Part shown: piece by piece, positions 1 through 8,635 of the stretch | Position numbering within the stretch: the stretch's first letter is position 1 | How the letters are laid out: the number at the start of each line of letters is the position of its first letter | NCBI RefSeq assembly: GCF_900604935.1 | Contig: NZ_UWPC01000011.1 | Location: 1 to 59,213 of the forward strand | Direction: 5' to 3' | Length of the DNA stretch: 59,213 nt | Source of the DNA: Vaginisenegalia massiliensis | GTDB lineage: Bacteria; Bacillota; Bacilli; Lactobacillales; Aerococcaceae | Made by a program: the position numbers and the translations under genes | Notes under the pieces: generated by a model | The model's input: the letters and a program-made list of their open reading frames with translations, nothing else | The model's database searches: none | What the model was told of the DNA's origin: nothing

Positions 1-300
1 TATTTTTTTGACAGGTTTGCTTCCTGTTCTCGAATTATATTCGGGTTGTATCTACTCGTTTGAATAGATCCCTTACACATCTTGGTGTTTGTCTTTGTTC
101 AGTTTTCAATGAGCGTTGCTGTCTCGCATCTTACGCTGACAACTTCTATATATTACCATCGCTTCTTCTTATTGTCAACAAGTTTTTTGAAATATTTTTT
201 ATTTCTTTCAACTTGTTGTGAAGCGCTTGTAATGCCGTCCTCGTGAGGACAAGAGATAATATAGCACGGCTTACCGTCTAGTGTCAACACCTTTTCCTAT
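1..300 (-). promoter_or_regulatory. rRNA operon leader with tandem promoters
   Basis: This non-coding stretch reads as the leader of an rRNA operon transcribed leftward out of the window. On the minus strand promoter P1 has TTGACA (282-287), an 18-base gap and TATATT (258-263). P2 has TTGACA (173-178), a 17-base gap and TAATAT (150-155). Downstream at 93-108 lies TGAAAACTGAACAAAG, a motif common in rRNA leaders and 16S-23S spacers of Bacilli (boxA-like antitermination region). The 16S gene itself is not in the window, so the assignment rests on the tandem promoters and the motif. Confidence 0.7.
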
Positions 301-421
301 TTTCTTTTTGTTTTTCTTGATATATTTTATCCAAGCAATATTCCTTTGCAATTATTCCAATTTCCCTTAGAATATAAAAGCTACTTAAACCTATCATTAA
401 CCTAGGATTTGAATTTTAGCA

Positions 422-427
422 TATAAT
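422..427 (+). promoter_or_regulatory. gshAB -10 element
   Basis: A perfect TATAAT lies 40 bases before the gshAB start; the matching -35 is weak (TTAACC-like near 397-402). An AGTGGAGG ribosome site follows just before the ATG at 468. Confidence 0.45.
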
Positions 428-467
428 AGAAATAAGTAAGTTACCCTTTCAATAGTGGAGGAAAATA

Positions 468-2765
468 ATGAATACAACAACCAAACTATTTAATAAAGAT
501 CATTTAGCGGCTTTATGGCAAAGCACTATCGGACTTGAGAAGGAATCTTTGCGTCTTGATCCGAGTGGTCAACTTTCCCAACAAGAACACTCTAAATCAT
601 GGGGCAGTCGCTCCTATCAACCTTATATTCAAACCGATTTCGCCGAAGCTCAACTGGAATTGATTACTCCACCCTGTTCTAGCTCACACGACGTTTTAAA
701 TTGGCTGGCCAGTATCCACCAAATTGTAGGGTCGACAGTCAGTGATCAAGGCGAACTATTATGGCCCTTTTCTATGCCTCTTCATTTGCCCCAAGATATC
801 GAAACGATGAAGGTTGCCCAACTCGAAAAGGAAAGCGAGCGGGCTTATCGCGAACAGTTGGCCCAAAATTACGGCAAAAAAGTTCAGCTCATCTCGGGGA
901 TCCATTATAATCTTCAACTTAATCCGTTAATAATGGATCAAGTGATTACTTCCGATTCTAAAACGTCATCAATAGAAGCAAACAATCAGATTTACATGCA
1001 CTTAGCTCGTAATTTCTTGCGTTATCGTTGGATTCTGACCCATTTGCTAAGTTCCAGCCCATTAGCTCCATCAGAATATGAAACCCAATATTATGGCACA
1101 CCTCATCAACAACCAATGAAGTCCGTTCGCCAGAGCCGCTACGGGTACCGCAATCATTCTGATGTTACTGTGTCTTATGAATCTCTTCCTCAATTTGTCG
1201 AAAGCCTTGAACAACAAGTTGCTAAGGGCAATCTTTCTTTGGAAAAAGAACTCTACCGCGATGTTCGTTTACGAGGGGCTAAATCTGCTCGCGGTTTATT
1301 AACTCATGGTATTCAATACATCGAATTTCGTAATTTCGATCTAAATCCCTATCAACCTTATGGAATGAGCCAAGCAGATATTGATTTTGTGAAACTATTT
1401 ATTCTCAGTCTCCTATATATAGAAGACTGTCGCACCGACCAAGCAATCGATTTCGGCAATGACTTACACTTAGCCACAGCCGAATCACATCCAGGTGATA
1501 CTTGCCAAGACAAGGACGAAGCCTTAGCCATTTTAGAATTGGTTCGGGACAATGCCCGACTTTTGGATAACATTTACTATCCAGACCATTACTTGGAAAA
1601 ACTTGTTGCAGACAAGCTAGCTGAAATTAAAGGCGAAAAACCTATTTTAGCTCAACGTGTCTTCCATGATTTTCCAGATTTGGCTACTTGGCACACCTCT
1701 GGACTGGAATTGGCTCGGCAACACCTAGACCGCTATCTAACCAAAGCCTATACCTTGCACGGTTTTGAGGCTCTTGAAATTTCTAGCCAAGACTTAGTCA
1801 AACAAGCGATTCGTCTCGGCATTCAAGTGAAGGTATTAGATGCTAACGAAAATTTACTTGAATTCGATTATCTTGGTCATAAAGAATTCGTCAAAAATGG
1901 CAACATGACTCGTTTGGACAGTTTGATTTCTTATTATCTGATGGAAAACAAAGTGGCTACCAAAGAATTATTGGCTCGCCAAGGTTTACATGTCCCTTCG
2001 GGATCAAGTTTTTCTTCCGCCCAAGCTGCTAAAGCTTTTTACCACCAATTGCCTTTCGATCGGTTTGTCATCAAACCCAAGAACACCAATTACGGCTTAG
2101 GAATTTCTATCTTTAAAAGTAAGCCTAACCAAGACCTCTTTAATCAAGCCGTTGATAATGCTTTAGCCGAGGACCAAACCGTCCTCGTAGAAGAATATAT
2201 CGAAGGAACGGAATTACGCTTCTATGTCCAAAACCAAGAAGTCAAAGCGGTCTTAGAGCGTCAGCCCGCTCACGTCATCGGCGATGGTCACCATACTATC
2301 GGTCAATTAATCGACATAGAAAATGAAAGTCAACCTCTACGGGGTCCAAAACATCATGCCCCTTTGACCCAGCTAGCCAAAGGGACCACTGAACAAATTC
2401 AACTAAGCAATCAAGGTTATGACTTCGACTCTGTGCCAAAAGTCGGCGAAAAAGTCCTCTTGCGGGAAAATTCAAACATTTCAACCGGCGGTGTTTCAAT
2501 TGATCGCACACAAGATGTCCACCCTGATTACCTCAAGCTAGCACAAGAAGCCGCTAAAGCTTTAGGGGCAAACTTCTGTGGGGTCGATATCATCATTAAA
2601 GACTACCGACAAGCAGTTCATTCAACTACCGACTATGGTATCATCGAAGCCAACTTCAACCCTGCGATGATGATTCACTTATTCCCAGGGCAAGGCCAAG
2701 CTCAACCGCTATCCCTATATGTTTTACAGCAACTTTATCCTGAATACCCTTGGCAAAAGAATTAA
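468..2765 (+). CDS. gshAB: bifunctional glutamate-cysteine ligase/glutathione synthetase
   Basis: Makes glutathione in two ATP-dependent steps in one cytosolic polypeptide: gamma-glutamylcysteine formation by the N-terminal half (about residues 1-480), then glycine addition by a C-terminal ATP-grasp domain (about 490-760). The 765-residue length and the fusion are typical of GshF/GshAB from Streptococcus, Enterococcus and Listeria. Visible motifs are the N-terminal LEKESLR of glutamate-cysteine ligases and the ATP-grasp stretch around FVIKPKNTNYGLGISIFK. A clear GGAGG precedes the ATG, and a hairpin terminator follows directly, so it looks monocistronic. It lies next to the rRNA leader and is transcribed away from it. 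Confidence 0.95.
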   Translation: MNTTTKLFNKDHLAALWQSTIGLEKESLRLDPSGQLSQQEHSKSWGSRSYQPYIQTDFAEAQLELITPPCSSSHDVLNWLASIHQIVGSTVSDQGELLWPFSMPLHLPQDIETMKVAQLEKESERAYREQLAQNYGKKVQLISGIHYNLQLNPLIMDQVITSDSKTSSIEANNQIYMHLARNFLRYRWILTHLLSSSPLAPSEYETQYYGTPHQQPMKSVRQSRYGYRNHSDVTVSYESLPQFVESLEQQVAKGNLSLEKELYRDVRLRGAKSARGLLTHGIQYIEFRNFDLNPYQPYGMSQADIDFVKLFILSLLYIEDCRTDQAIDFGNDLHLATAESHPGDTCQDKDEALAILELVRDNARLLDNIYYPDHYLEKLVADKLAEIKGEKPILAQRVFHDFPDLATWHTSGLELARQHLDRYLTKAYTLHGFEALEISSQDLVKQAIRLGIQVKVLDANENLLEFDYLGHKEFVKNGNMTRLDSLISYYLMENKVATKELLARQGLHVPSGSSFSSAQAAKAFYHQLPFDRFVIKPKNTNYGLGISIFKSKPNQDLFNQAVDNALAEDQTVLVEEYIEGTELRFYVQNQEVKAVLERQPAHVIGDGHHTIGQLIDIENESQPLRGPKHHAPLTQLAKGTTEQIQLSNQGYDFDSVPKVGEKVLLRENSNISTGGVSIDRTQDVHPDYLKLAQEAAKALGANFCGVDIIIKDYRQAVHSTTDYGIIEANFNPAMMIHLFPGQGQAQPLSLYVLQQLYPEYPWQKN

Positions 2766-2777
2766 ACTTACAGCTAA

Positions 2778-2813
2778 AAAAGGATGGCCGCATAAAATGC
2801 GACCATCCTTTTT
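2778..2813 (+). terminator. gshAB terminator
   Basis: Inverted repeat AAGGATGGCCGCAT / ATGCGACCATCCTT around an AAA loop, followed by a T run on the plus strand. The A run before it means it may also serve the convergent small gene on the minus strand. Confidence 0.8.
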
Positions 2814-2832
2814 ATATTATATTTTAATTGGC

Positions 2833-2997
2833 TTATTTTTGACGCGTTTTTTGGCCTTTAGCTGCTTTCATTTCTGCTAAATACTGACGACGACTTACGA
2901 CTAATTGAGGTTGCTCAATATGTTTCATATTCAAATCGTTTTGACGAATCGTTTCGACTGCTTCAAAATTGCTAATAATATTAATTAAACTGGTCAT
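2833..2997 (-). CDS. small hypothetical protein
   Basis: A 54-residue basic protein (MTSLINIISNFEAVETIRQN... ending GQKTRQK) that I do not recognise. The start is set by a strong GGAGGGG six bases before the ATG at 2997; the longer open frame upstream has no ribosome site and overlaps this one. The first 15 residues are hydrophobic/amphipathic, the middle is polar and the tail is lysine-rich, with no membrane segment or cysteine pair. It stands alone between gshAB and lplA and probably shares the bidirectional terminator at 2778-2813. The good ribosome site argues it is real; function unknown. Confidence 0.55.
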   Translation of the reverse strand: MTSLINIISNFEAVETIRQNDLNMKHIEQPQLVVSRRQYLAEMKAAKGQKTRQK

Positions 2998-3110
2998 TGA
3001 TTTCCCCTCCATTCCTTCTCGTTTAATTCCACAAGCATTATAGCAAGTAGGTATTAAAGCATCTTGAGGGACAAGTAAGAATATGCTCAAAAAATCATCC
3101 AGTTATATAA

Positions 3111-3137
3111 GAAAAGCCCTCATAATAGAGGGTTTTC
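3111..3137 (-). terminator. lplA terminator
   Basis: GAAAACCCTC-TATTAT-GAGGGCTTTTC hairpin with a short T-rich end on the minus strand, 30 bases after the lplA stop. Confidence 0.65.
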
Positions 3138-3166
3138 ATAAGTCAGATTCTCATCTAACGTCTAAA

Positions 3167-4174
3167 TTATTCAAATATTAGCGTTAACAATTCTTCTTTG
3201 GTCACGCGACCAAAATAAGCCGATACATCTAATTGTTCGAGCACTTGTTCAACAGCTTGTCGATCGAACTTGGTACCTACAAGTGCTTGCTCAACATCAG
3301 CGATTTCGCCCAAGCCAAAGAAATCACCATAAATTTTTACTTGGTCAATCAACCCTTGTTTAACATTGAAACGGAAGTCGACAAAACCAAAAGGAAACTT
3401 CTGACTCTTTTCAATGGCAAATTCAGGCGATTGTCCATAATTCCAATCCCAATTGCCAAAACGCTCTTGACGAATTTTTTCTACTTCAGCCCAATCTTCA
3501 TCCGTAAGACGGTATTCCTTTACTTGACTCCGATCTTCGACACCAAAGATGGCTAACAAGAGTAAATCACGAAATTCTTCAGTTGAAAGATTTTTATATT
3601 GTTCATCAACGTAAGGCTTGATATTAGTTACCCGCGAGCGAACCGATTTAATCCCTTTTGATTCAATCTTTTCTTTGCGCGGTTTTAAAGCGTTAGTGAC
3701 TTCATCTAAATCCGCATCAAATAAGATGGTCCCATGAGCGGTCATGCGACCGTTTTTCGCATACATAGCATTTCCTGAAAATTTCTTGCCATCAATCAAC
3801 AAATCATTCCGCCCTTGCAACTCAGCCCCTTCAACACCCATTTTATGAAGAGCTTCGATAACAGGTTGAGTAAAGGAAGCAAAATCACGGAATGAACCAT
3901 CATCGTCTTTGATGAAACAGAAAGAGAAATTGCCGCGATCATGGTAGACCGCTCCACCACCGGACATGCGGCGAACGACACGGATTTGATGATCCTCAAC
4001 ATAAGGTTGATTGACTTCTTCTATCGTATTTTGATTACGGCCAATGATAATCGATGGATCATTAATATAGAATAATAAAATGGGTTCATCGACCAAACGA
4101 TTTTCTACTAAATAAGTTTCTAAAGCAATATTAACACTGGCATCATAATTATTTTGGTTGTCTACAAAGTACAT
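3167..4174 (-). CDS. lplA: lipoate-protein ligase A
   Basis: Activates free lipoate with ATP and transfers it to lipoyl domains of 2-oxoacid dehydrogenase complexes or glycine cleavage H protein. The 335 residues cover the catalytic BPL/LplA domain (about 1-245) and the C-terminal LplA accessory domain. Key motifs are RRMSGGGAVYHD (about 68-79) and the lipoyl-AMP-binding lysine region in LIDGKKFSGNAM. GGAGAG precedes the ATG and a hairpin follows the stop, so it is probably a single-gene unit. Several lplA-like families exist in Lactobacillales; this one has the two-domain E. coli-type layout. Confidence 0.92.
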   Translation of the reverse strand: MYFVDNQNNYDASVNIALETYLVENRLVDEPILLFYINDPSIIIGRNQNTIEEVNQPYVEDHQIRVVRRMSGGGAVYHDRGNFSFCFIKDDDGSFRDFASFTQPVIEALHKMGVEGAELQGRNDLLIDGKKFSGNAMYAKNGRMTAHGTILFDADLDEVTNALKPRKEKIESKGIKSVRSRVTNIKPYVDEQYKNLSTEEFRDLLLLAIFGVEDRSQVKEYRLTDEDWAEVEKIRQERFGNWDWNYGQSPEFAIEKSQKFPFGFVDFRFNVKQGLIDQVKIYGDFFGLGEIADVEQALVGTKFDRQAVEQVLEQLDVSAYFGRVTKEELLTLIFE

Positions 4175-4251
4175 CTCATCTCTCCTTAACTCACTTTAGT
4201 CGTTAGCTGCAAATGGTTCTTTCCTACGATTGATTCAATTATTGATATTAT

Positions 4252-5328
4252 CTAGGCATTAGCCCGGATTTCCTGAACCGTTTCTTGATTTAGAGCTTTT
4301 AAGAGGGCAACCGCTAATTTCACTGTGTTTTTAAAGTCATCCTCGTGAATCACTGATGTATGTGAGTGTAAATAGCGTACAGGAACTGTAATCGCAAGCG
4401 ATGGCACCCCATCTAACGCTTGGTGTTGAGAACCCGCATCGGTTCCGCCACCCTTAACCCAGGCAAATTGGAATGGGATTTGATTATCTTCAGCTACCTT
4501 AACGACAAAATCACGTAACCCACGGTGAGGAATCATTGATGCATCATAAATAATCACTTGTGGACCCTTGCCTAATTCGCTATCAGAATCAGAAGCTTTA
4601 ATTTCTGGTGTATCCCCAGCAATACCCGTATCCAATGCAATTGATAAATCCGGTTTAATCATATAAGTAGCCGTCTTAGCTCCTCGTAAACCAACTTCTT
4701 CTTGAACATTGGCTCCAACGAAGAGTTGAGTATCGTGTCCTTGTTTATGAGCTTCTTTAAGTAATTCAATGGCTACTGCCACACCGATTCGATTGTCCCA
4801 AGCTTTACCTAATAAAAACGGCGTTCCATTCATGCGTTGACTTTGAATATAAGGAGTAATCATATCGCCAGGACGAATGCCCCATTCCATCACTTGTTCT
4901 TTGGACGAAGCACCAAGATCAATAAACATATCGGCTAAATCAACCGGTTGCTTACGCGCTTCTGGGCTAAGAATATGAGGAGGTTTCGAGCCAGTCACAC
5001 CGCGGTATTCTTTACCCTCCCGAGTAGTGATCGTGACTTGTTGGGCCAAGACAACTTGACTCCACCAACCACCAATTGGCACAAATTTAATAAAGCCTTT
5101 ATCCGTGATTTGGCTAACCATAAAGCCGACTTCATCCATATGAGCTGCCATCATGATTCTTGGTCCTGATTCATTACCCACGTGGTGAGCAAAGATAGAT
5201 CCTAAACCATCTTCTAGATAATCATCTGCCCATTCCTTAGTCTCTTCCTTGAAAGCTTGACGAATTTGCCCCTCATTACCGGCAATTCCATTAAGTTCAG
5301 TAAGTTTAAACAATAATGCATCTTCCAT
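4252..5328 (-). CDS. pepA: M42 family glutamyl aminopeptidase
   Basis: Cytosolic dinuclear zinc/cobalt aminopeptidase, probably PepA, which releases N-terminal Glu or Asp from peptides. The 358 residues match the family length. Metal and catalytic motifs are visible: AAHMDEVGF (first His-x-Asp), KAWDNRIG (bridging Asp), NVQEEVGLRGA (Glu-Glu pair), TGIAGDTPE with GGTDAG, and a late histidine in YLHSHTSVIHEDD. A GAGAGGAG ribosome site precedes the ATG. It is separated by short gaps from lplA and nrdG. PepA versus another M42 member (endoglucanase-annotated FrvX/YsdC type) cannot be decided from motifs alone. Confidence 0.88.
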   Translation of the reverse strand: MEDALLFKLTELNGIAGNEGQIRQAFKEETKEWADDYLEDGLGSIFAHHVGNESGPRIMMAAHMDEVGFMVSQITDKGFIKFVPIGGWWSQVVLAQQVTITTREGKEYRGVTGSKPPHILSPEARKQPVDLADMFIDLGASSKEQVMEWGIRPGDMITPYIQSQRMNGTPFLLGKAWDNRIGVAVAIELLKEAHKQGHDTQLFVGANVQEEVGLRGAKTATYMIKPDLSIALDTGIAGDTPEIKASDSDSELGKGPQVIIYDASMIPHRGLRDFVVKVAEDNQIPFQFAWVKGGGTDAGSQHQALDGVPSLAITVPVRYLHSHTSVIHEDDFKNTVKLAVALLKALNQETVQEIRANA

Positions 5329-5423
5329 TGCTTCTTTCTCCTCTCAAACTAGCTTGTTGAGCTCATATGAGCCATACTCCATCATTCTAGCCCTTTGTTC
5401 GCCAAATTTCTAGTAAATGGCAT

Positions 5424-5464
5424 AAAAAAAGTGCTTACTTACGTATCTCTACGTAGATAAGCAC
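5424..5464 (-). terminator. nrdDG terminator
   Basis: Long hairpin with arms starting GTGCTTA and ending TAAGCAC, with ACGT-rich inner pairs, followed on the minus strand by seven T residues. Confidence 0.8.
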
Positions 5465-5470
5465 GACGAA

Positions 5471-6040
5471 TTATTCTGTAAAAGCATCTGACCAAAGAAC
5501 AACTTGTTTTTGCGCAAGGCTGGCTGGCACATCAATAATACGCTGATTAGCAGACCCTCTAAAACGCAAAGTCAAATCCATCTGCTCTTTGATGAAGCGT
5601 CCATCAACTAAGACATCGACTAGTGATAGTAAGGTCAACTTGTCATCAGACTCTTGCATCATCTCTTCCCAAGTATAACCGGTCCAAGCCCATATATCTT
5701 TGTCATGACCAAAACGTTGGCGAACTTCTTGGCAGAGAGGAATTAAGGTAGGCGTATTGAGAAAGGGTTCTCCACCTAATAGGGTTAAACCTTGGCAATA
5801 ATCGGCAGCTAAATCTTGTAAAATCTGCTCTTGTAATTCCTGAGTATAGACTTGCCCATAATTAAAATTTTGGATGATTTTGTTATAACAGCCTTCACAG
5901 GCAAACAGACACCCACTTACATATAAGCTGCAGCGGACACCTTGTCCATCGACAAAATTATAAGGTTTGTAATCCGCAATCTTGCCTCGGCTCCAATCCT
6001 TGGCTAGCCATTCTTGGGGACGTGGATTATTCATCCGCAT
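5471..6040 (-). CDS. nrdG: anaerobic ribonucleotide reductase activating protein
   Basis: Radical SAM activase that generates the glycyl radical on NrdD under anaerobiosis. The [4Fe-4S] cluster motif is CLFACEGCYN (CxxxCxxC, about residues 44-51), followed by the glycine-rich TLLGGEPF SAM-binding stretch. The 189-residue length is normal. It overlaps the end of nrdD by 14 bases, so the two are translationally coupled and share the nrdD promoter with its NrdR box. A hairpin terminator follows directly. Confidence 0.93.
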   Translation of the reverse strand: MRMNNPRPQEWLAKDWSRGKIADYKPYNFVDGQGVRCSLYVSGCLFACEGCYNKIIQNFNYGQVYTQELQEQILQDLAADYCQGLTLLGGEPFLNTPTLIPLCQEVRQRFGHDKDIWAWTGYTWEEMMQESDDKLTLLSLVDVLVDGRFIKEQMDLTLRFRGSANQRIIDVPASLAQKQVVLWSDAFTE

Positions 6041-8249
6041 CCACCTGTGCTAAAAAACGACCCGCATCATCAATATGTTTCACTCGAGAAGAAATCTCCT
6101 TATGACGTCCGCGTACCATCGGCCGCAATTGTGGATTGCCTAAATAGCCGCAGGTTCGCTTGACCACATCACAGGTTTTAGGGTCATTATTATGGCATTG
6201 TGGACATTCAAAGCCCCGTTCTGTTGGCAAGAAGTCACCCTCAAAGCCGCATTCATAGCAATGGTCAATGGGTGTATTCGTCCCAAGATAACCAATTCGG
6301 CTATAGGCATAATCCCATACCGCTTCCAAAGCCTTTGGATTTTGACGTAAATTAGGGTATTCACAATAATGGATAAAGCCACCCGAACAATAGGCTGGAT
6401 AGTCTTTTTCAAAATCAATCTTTTCAAATGGAGTCGGTTTCTTACGGACATCGTAATGGAAGGAATTAGTGTAATAATCCTTGTCGTTGACATTGGCAAC
6501 CAAACCAAAGGCTTGGCGGTCAATTCGGCAAAATCGATCGGTCAAACTTTCCGAAGGAGTCGAGTAAACACTAAAGTGATAACCATATTGGTCGCCCATT
6601 TGGTCTGCCCGCTGTTTCAAGCGTTTCATAATCGCTAAAGTGAAGTTCTTAGCTTCCGGATTCGTTTCCCATTCGGGGCCATAGAACGCAGCCGCGACTT
6701 CATATAGACCAATATATCCTAAGGACACCGTTGCCCGTTTATTACGGAAACATTTATCAACTGAATCTTCACTATTCAAGCGGATTCCCCAAGCGCCATA
6801 TTTATACAGGATAGGTGCATTTTCTGGACTTGCTTCTTTGACCCGCTCAACACGGTAAACCAAAGCGTCCTCACAAATATCCAAGCGTGAATCTAGTATT
6901 TTCCAGAAAGTCTCTTGATTACCGTTAGCTTCAATCGCAATCCGAGGCAAGTTCAAGGTAACCACACCCAAATTCATCCGTCCATCGTTGACTTCTTGGC
7001 CGTTTTCATCACGCCAACCTTGTAGGAAGGAGCGACATCCCATCGGCACTTTAAAACTACCGGTTAATTCGACAATTTTATCGTACATAAGCACATCTGG
7101 ATACATCCGCTTAGTCGCGCATTCTAAGGCTAATTGTTTAATCGCATAGTTGGGGTCAGTTGGATGTAAATTAACCCCGTCTTTCAAGGTGAAGACTAAT
7201 TTAGGGAAGATAGCTGTCCGATGCTCTTGGCCCAAACCTTGGATCCGAACATTTAAGATCGCTTTTTGAATCTCTTGTTCAATCCAAGAAGTTCCCAGTC
7301 CGAAGCCTAAAGTGGTAAAGGGGGTTTGTCCCTGAGAGGTATATAGGGTATTAATCTCATACTCCAAACTTTGCATGGCATCATAGATATCTTTCTTGGT
7401 CCGTTCAATAACAAAAGCCTCGCGCTTAGCTGGGTCTTCAATCCATTGGTCTGCCATCTTTTGATGCTTGCGGCGATTTAATTCACCATATGGAGCCAAT
7501 ACTTCATCAATCCGATTGGCACTACAGCCGCCGTACTGGCTACTTGCAACATTGGCAATAATTTGGGCCATTTGTGCCGTAGCTGTTTGGATGGATTTTG
7601 GTGATTCAACATCCGCATTTCCGATTTTAAAGCCTTGTTCAAACATGGACTTAAAGTCAATTAGGCAGCAATTTGACATGGGAGCATAGGGATGATAGTC
7701 CAAATCGTGATAATGGATTTGTCCTTTTTGATGCGCGTTGGCTACATGCGGCGGCATCATTTTCAAACCAATCGATTTTGCGACGATTCCTGCCGTTAAA
7801 TCCCGCTGTGTATTAAACACACGCGAATCCTTATTAGCATTTTCATTAACAATGGTCGCTTCCTTCATCATCAAATCCTGAATCCGGTAATTGATATTGG
7901 TGGCATTGGCCCGTTCAATATCCCGTTGGGTCCGATAATGAATATAAGCTTTGGCTATCTCGCCCATATTTTCTTCGAGCAATTGGTGCTCGACAATTGA
8001 TTGAATCTCATAAATCTTGATATCGGTATGGAAACGTCCCAAGATTTCTTCTTCAACAGCAAACAATAACTGTTCAATTTGCTCAGCTCGTTCAGGTGTT
8101 ACCTGACCCTCGACTTCTTGAACAGCCTTAGCCACTGCTTGATAAATCTTTTGATTATCAAATGGGACCTGGCGACCGTCGCGTTTAACCACCAAAAGAC
8201 GTTGTAATTGATAAGGCATTCGCGCGCGTTGTGATGACATGACTTCCAT
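6027..8249 (-). CDS. nrdD: anaerobic ribonucleoside-triphosphate reductase
   Basis: Class III reductase that converts NTPs to dNTPs without oxygen. An N-terminal ATP-cone (about 10-100) gives allosteric control. A C-terminal zinc site is seen in CYECGF and CPQCHN, and the glycyl radical site in RTCGYLG. The start is placed at the ATG at 8249 because AAGGAGGAAAAAAG lies just before it; the longer frame would place that ribosome site inside the gene. This gives 740 residues, close to the usual 710-750. It forms an operon with nrdG (14-base overlap). Confidence 0.94.
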   Translation of the reverse strand: MEVMSSQRARMPYQLQRLLVVKRDGRQVPFDNQKIYQAVAKAVQEVEGQVTPERAEQIEQLLFAVEEEILGRFHTDIKIYEIQSIVEHQLLEENMGEIAKAYIHYRTQRDIERANATNINYRIQDLMMKEATIVNENANKDSRVFNTQRDLTAGIVAKSIGLKMMPPHVANAHQKGQIHYHDLDYHPYAPMSNCCLIDFKSMFEQGFKIGNADVESPKSIQTATAQMAQIIANVASSQYGGCSANRIDEVLAPYGELNRRKHQKMADQWIEDPAKREAFVIERTKKDIYDAMQSLEYEINTLYTSQGQTPFTTLGFGLGTSWIEQEIQKAILNVRIQGLGQEHRTAIFPKLVFTLKDGVNLHPTDPNYAIKQLALECATKRMYPDVLMYDKIVELTGSFKVPMGCRSFLQGWRDENGQEVNDGRMNLGVVTLNLPRIAIEANGNQETFWKILDSRLDICEDALVYRVERVKEASPENAPILYKYGAWGIRLNSEDSVDKCFRNKRATVSLGYIGLYEVAAAFYGPEWETNPEAKNFTLAIMKRLKQRADQMGDQYGYHFSVYSTPSESLTDRFCRIDRQAFGLVANVNDKDYYTNSFHYDVRKKPTPFEKIDFEKDYPAYCSGGFIHYCEYPNLRQNPKALEAVWDYAYSRIGYLGTNTPIDHCYECGFEGDFLPTERGFECPQCHNNDPKTCDVVKRTCGYLGNPQLRPMVRGRHKEISSRVKHIDDAGRFLAQVDADE

Positions 8250-8267
8250 CTTTTTTCCTCCTTCATG

Positions 8268-8282
8268 GCACAAAAATTGTGC
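8268..8282 (-). promoter_or_regulatory. second NrdR-like palindrome
   Basis: GCACAAAAATTGTGC is a palindrome that resembles half of a NrdR box pair. It lies between the main NrdR box and the nrdD start, just upstream of the ribosome site. Centre-to-centre distance to the main box is about 52 bases (five helical turns), longer than the usual three turns. Confidence 0.4.
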
Positions 8283-8319
8283 ATTTAAATCTAGTTTCCA
8301 AGCGAAACCACATTTAAAT

Positions 8320-8335
8320 ACACAAGATATTGTGT
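8320..8335 (-). promoter_or_regulatory. NrdR box upstream of nrdD
   Basis: ACACAATATCTTGTGT (minus strand) fits the 16-base palindromic consensus of the NrdR repressor, which controls ribonucleotide reductase operons in most bacteria. It lies 70-85 bases before the nrdD start. A possible promoter just upstream has TTGGTC and TATATC. Confidence 0.75.
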
Positions 8336-8339
8336 TACT

Positions 8340-8568
8340 GGATATAATTTACCATATATATAGGGACCAAACTAGTGGCCATGGGGAATTGTTTCATAGT
8401 CCATTCATAAGATTAACGATTTTTCACAAGAATTGTCCCGACAATCTCAGACCAGAAGCTAAAGAATGTGTATGGAACATTTTTGTCAAACAATATGCTC
8501 ACGATAATCGACCGATTGACCCACCGACTAAAAAACAATTCCTTTTTAAACTTTTATCGTTCGCAAGT
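8340..8568. other. intergenic stretch without a supported gene
   Basis: I see no gene here with a ribosome site and family likeness. A long plus-strand open frame crosses it but begins inside the antisense of nrdD and carries no recognisable motif. The only structures are the promoter region of nrdD and the terminator of ecsB at the far end. Confidence 0.5.
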
Positions 8569-8604
8569 AAAAACGGATCAGCTTTCTGTTACAAAGCTGA
8601 TCCG
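8569..8604 (-). terminator. ecsAB terminator
   Basis: Perfect 12-base arms CGGATCAGCTTT / AAAGCTGATCCG followed by TTTTT on the minus strand, 30 bases after the ecsB stop. Confidence 0.85.
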
Positions 8605-8635
8605 CATTATTTATCATTCTACACTTCTGCCAAGC

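Noticed and set aside
2296-2511. Minus-strand frame inside gshAB
   Set aside because: Shadow of the glutathione synthetase coding strand; no ribosome site or motif.
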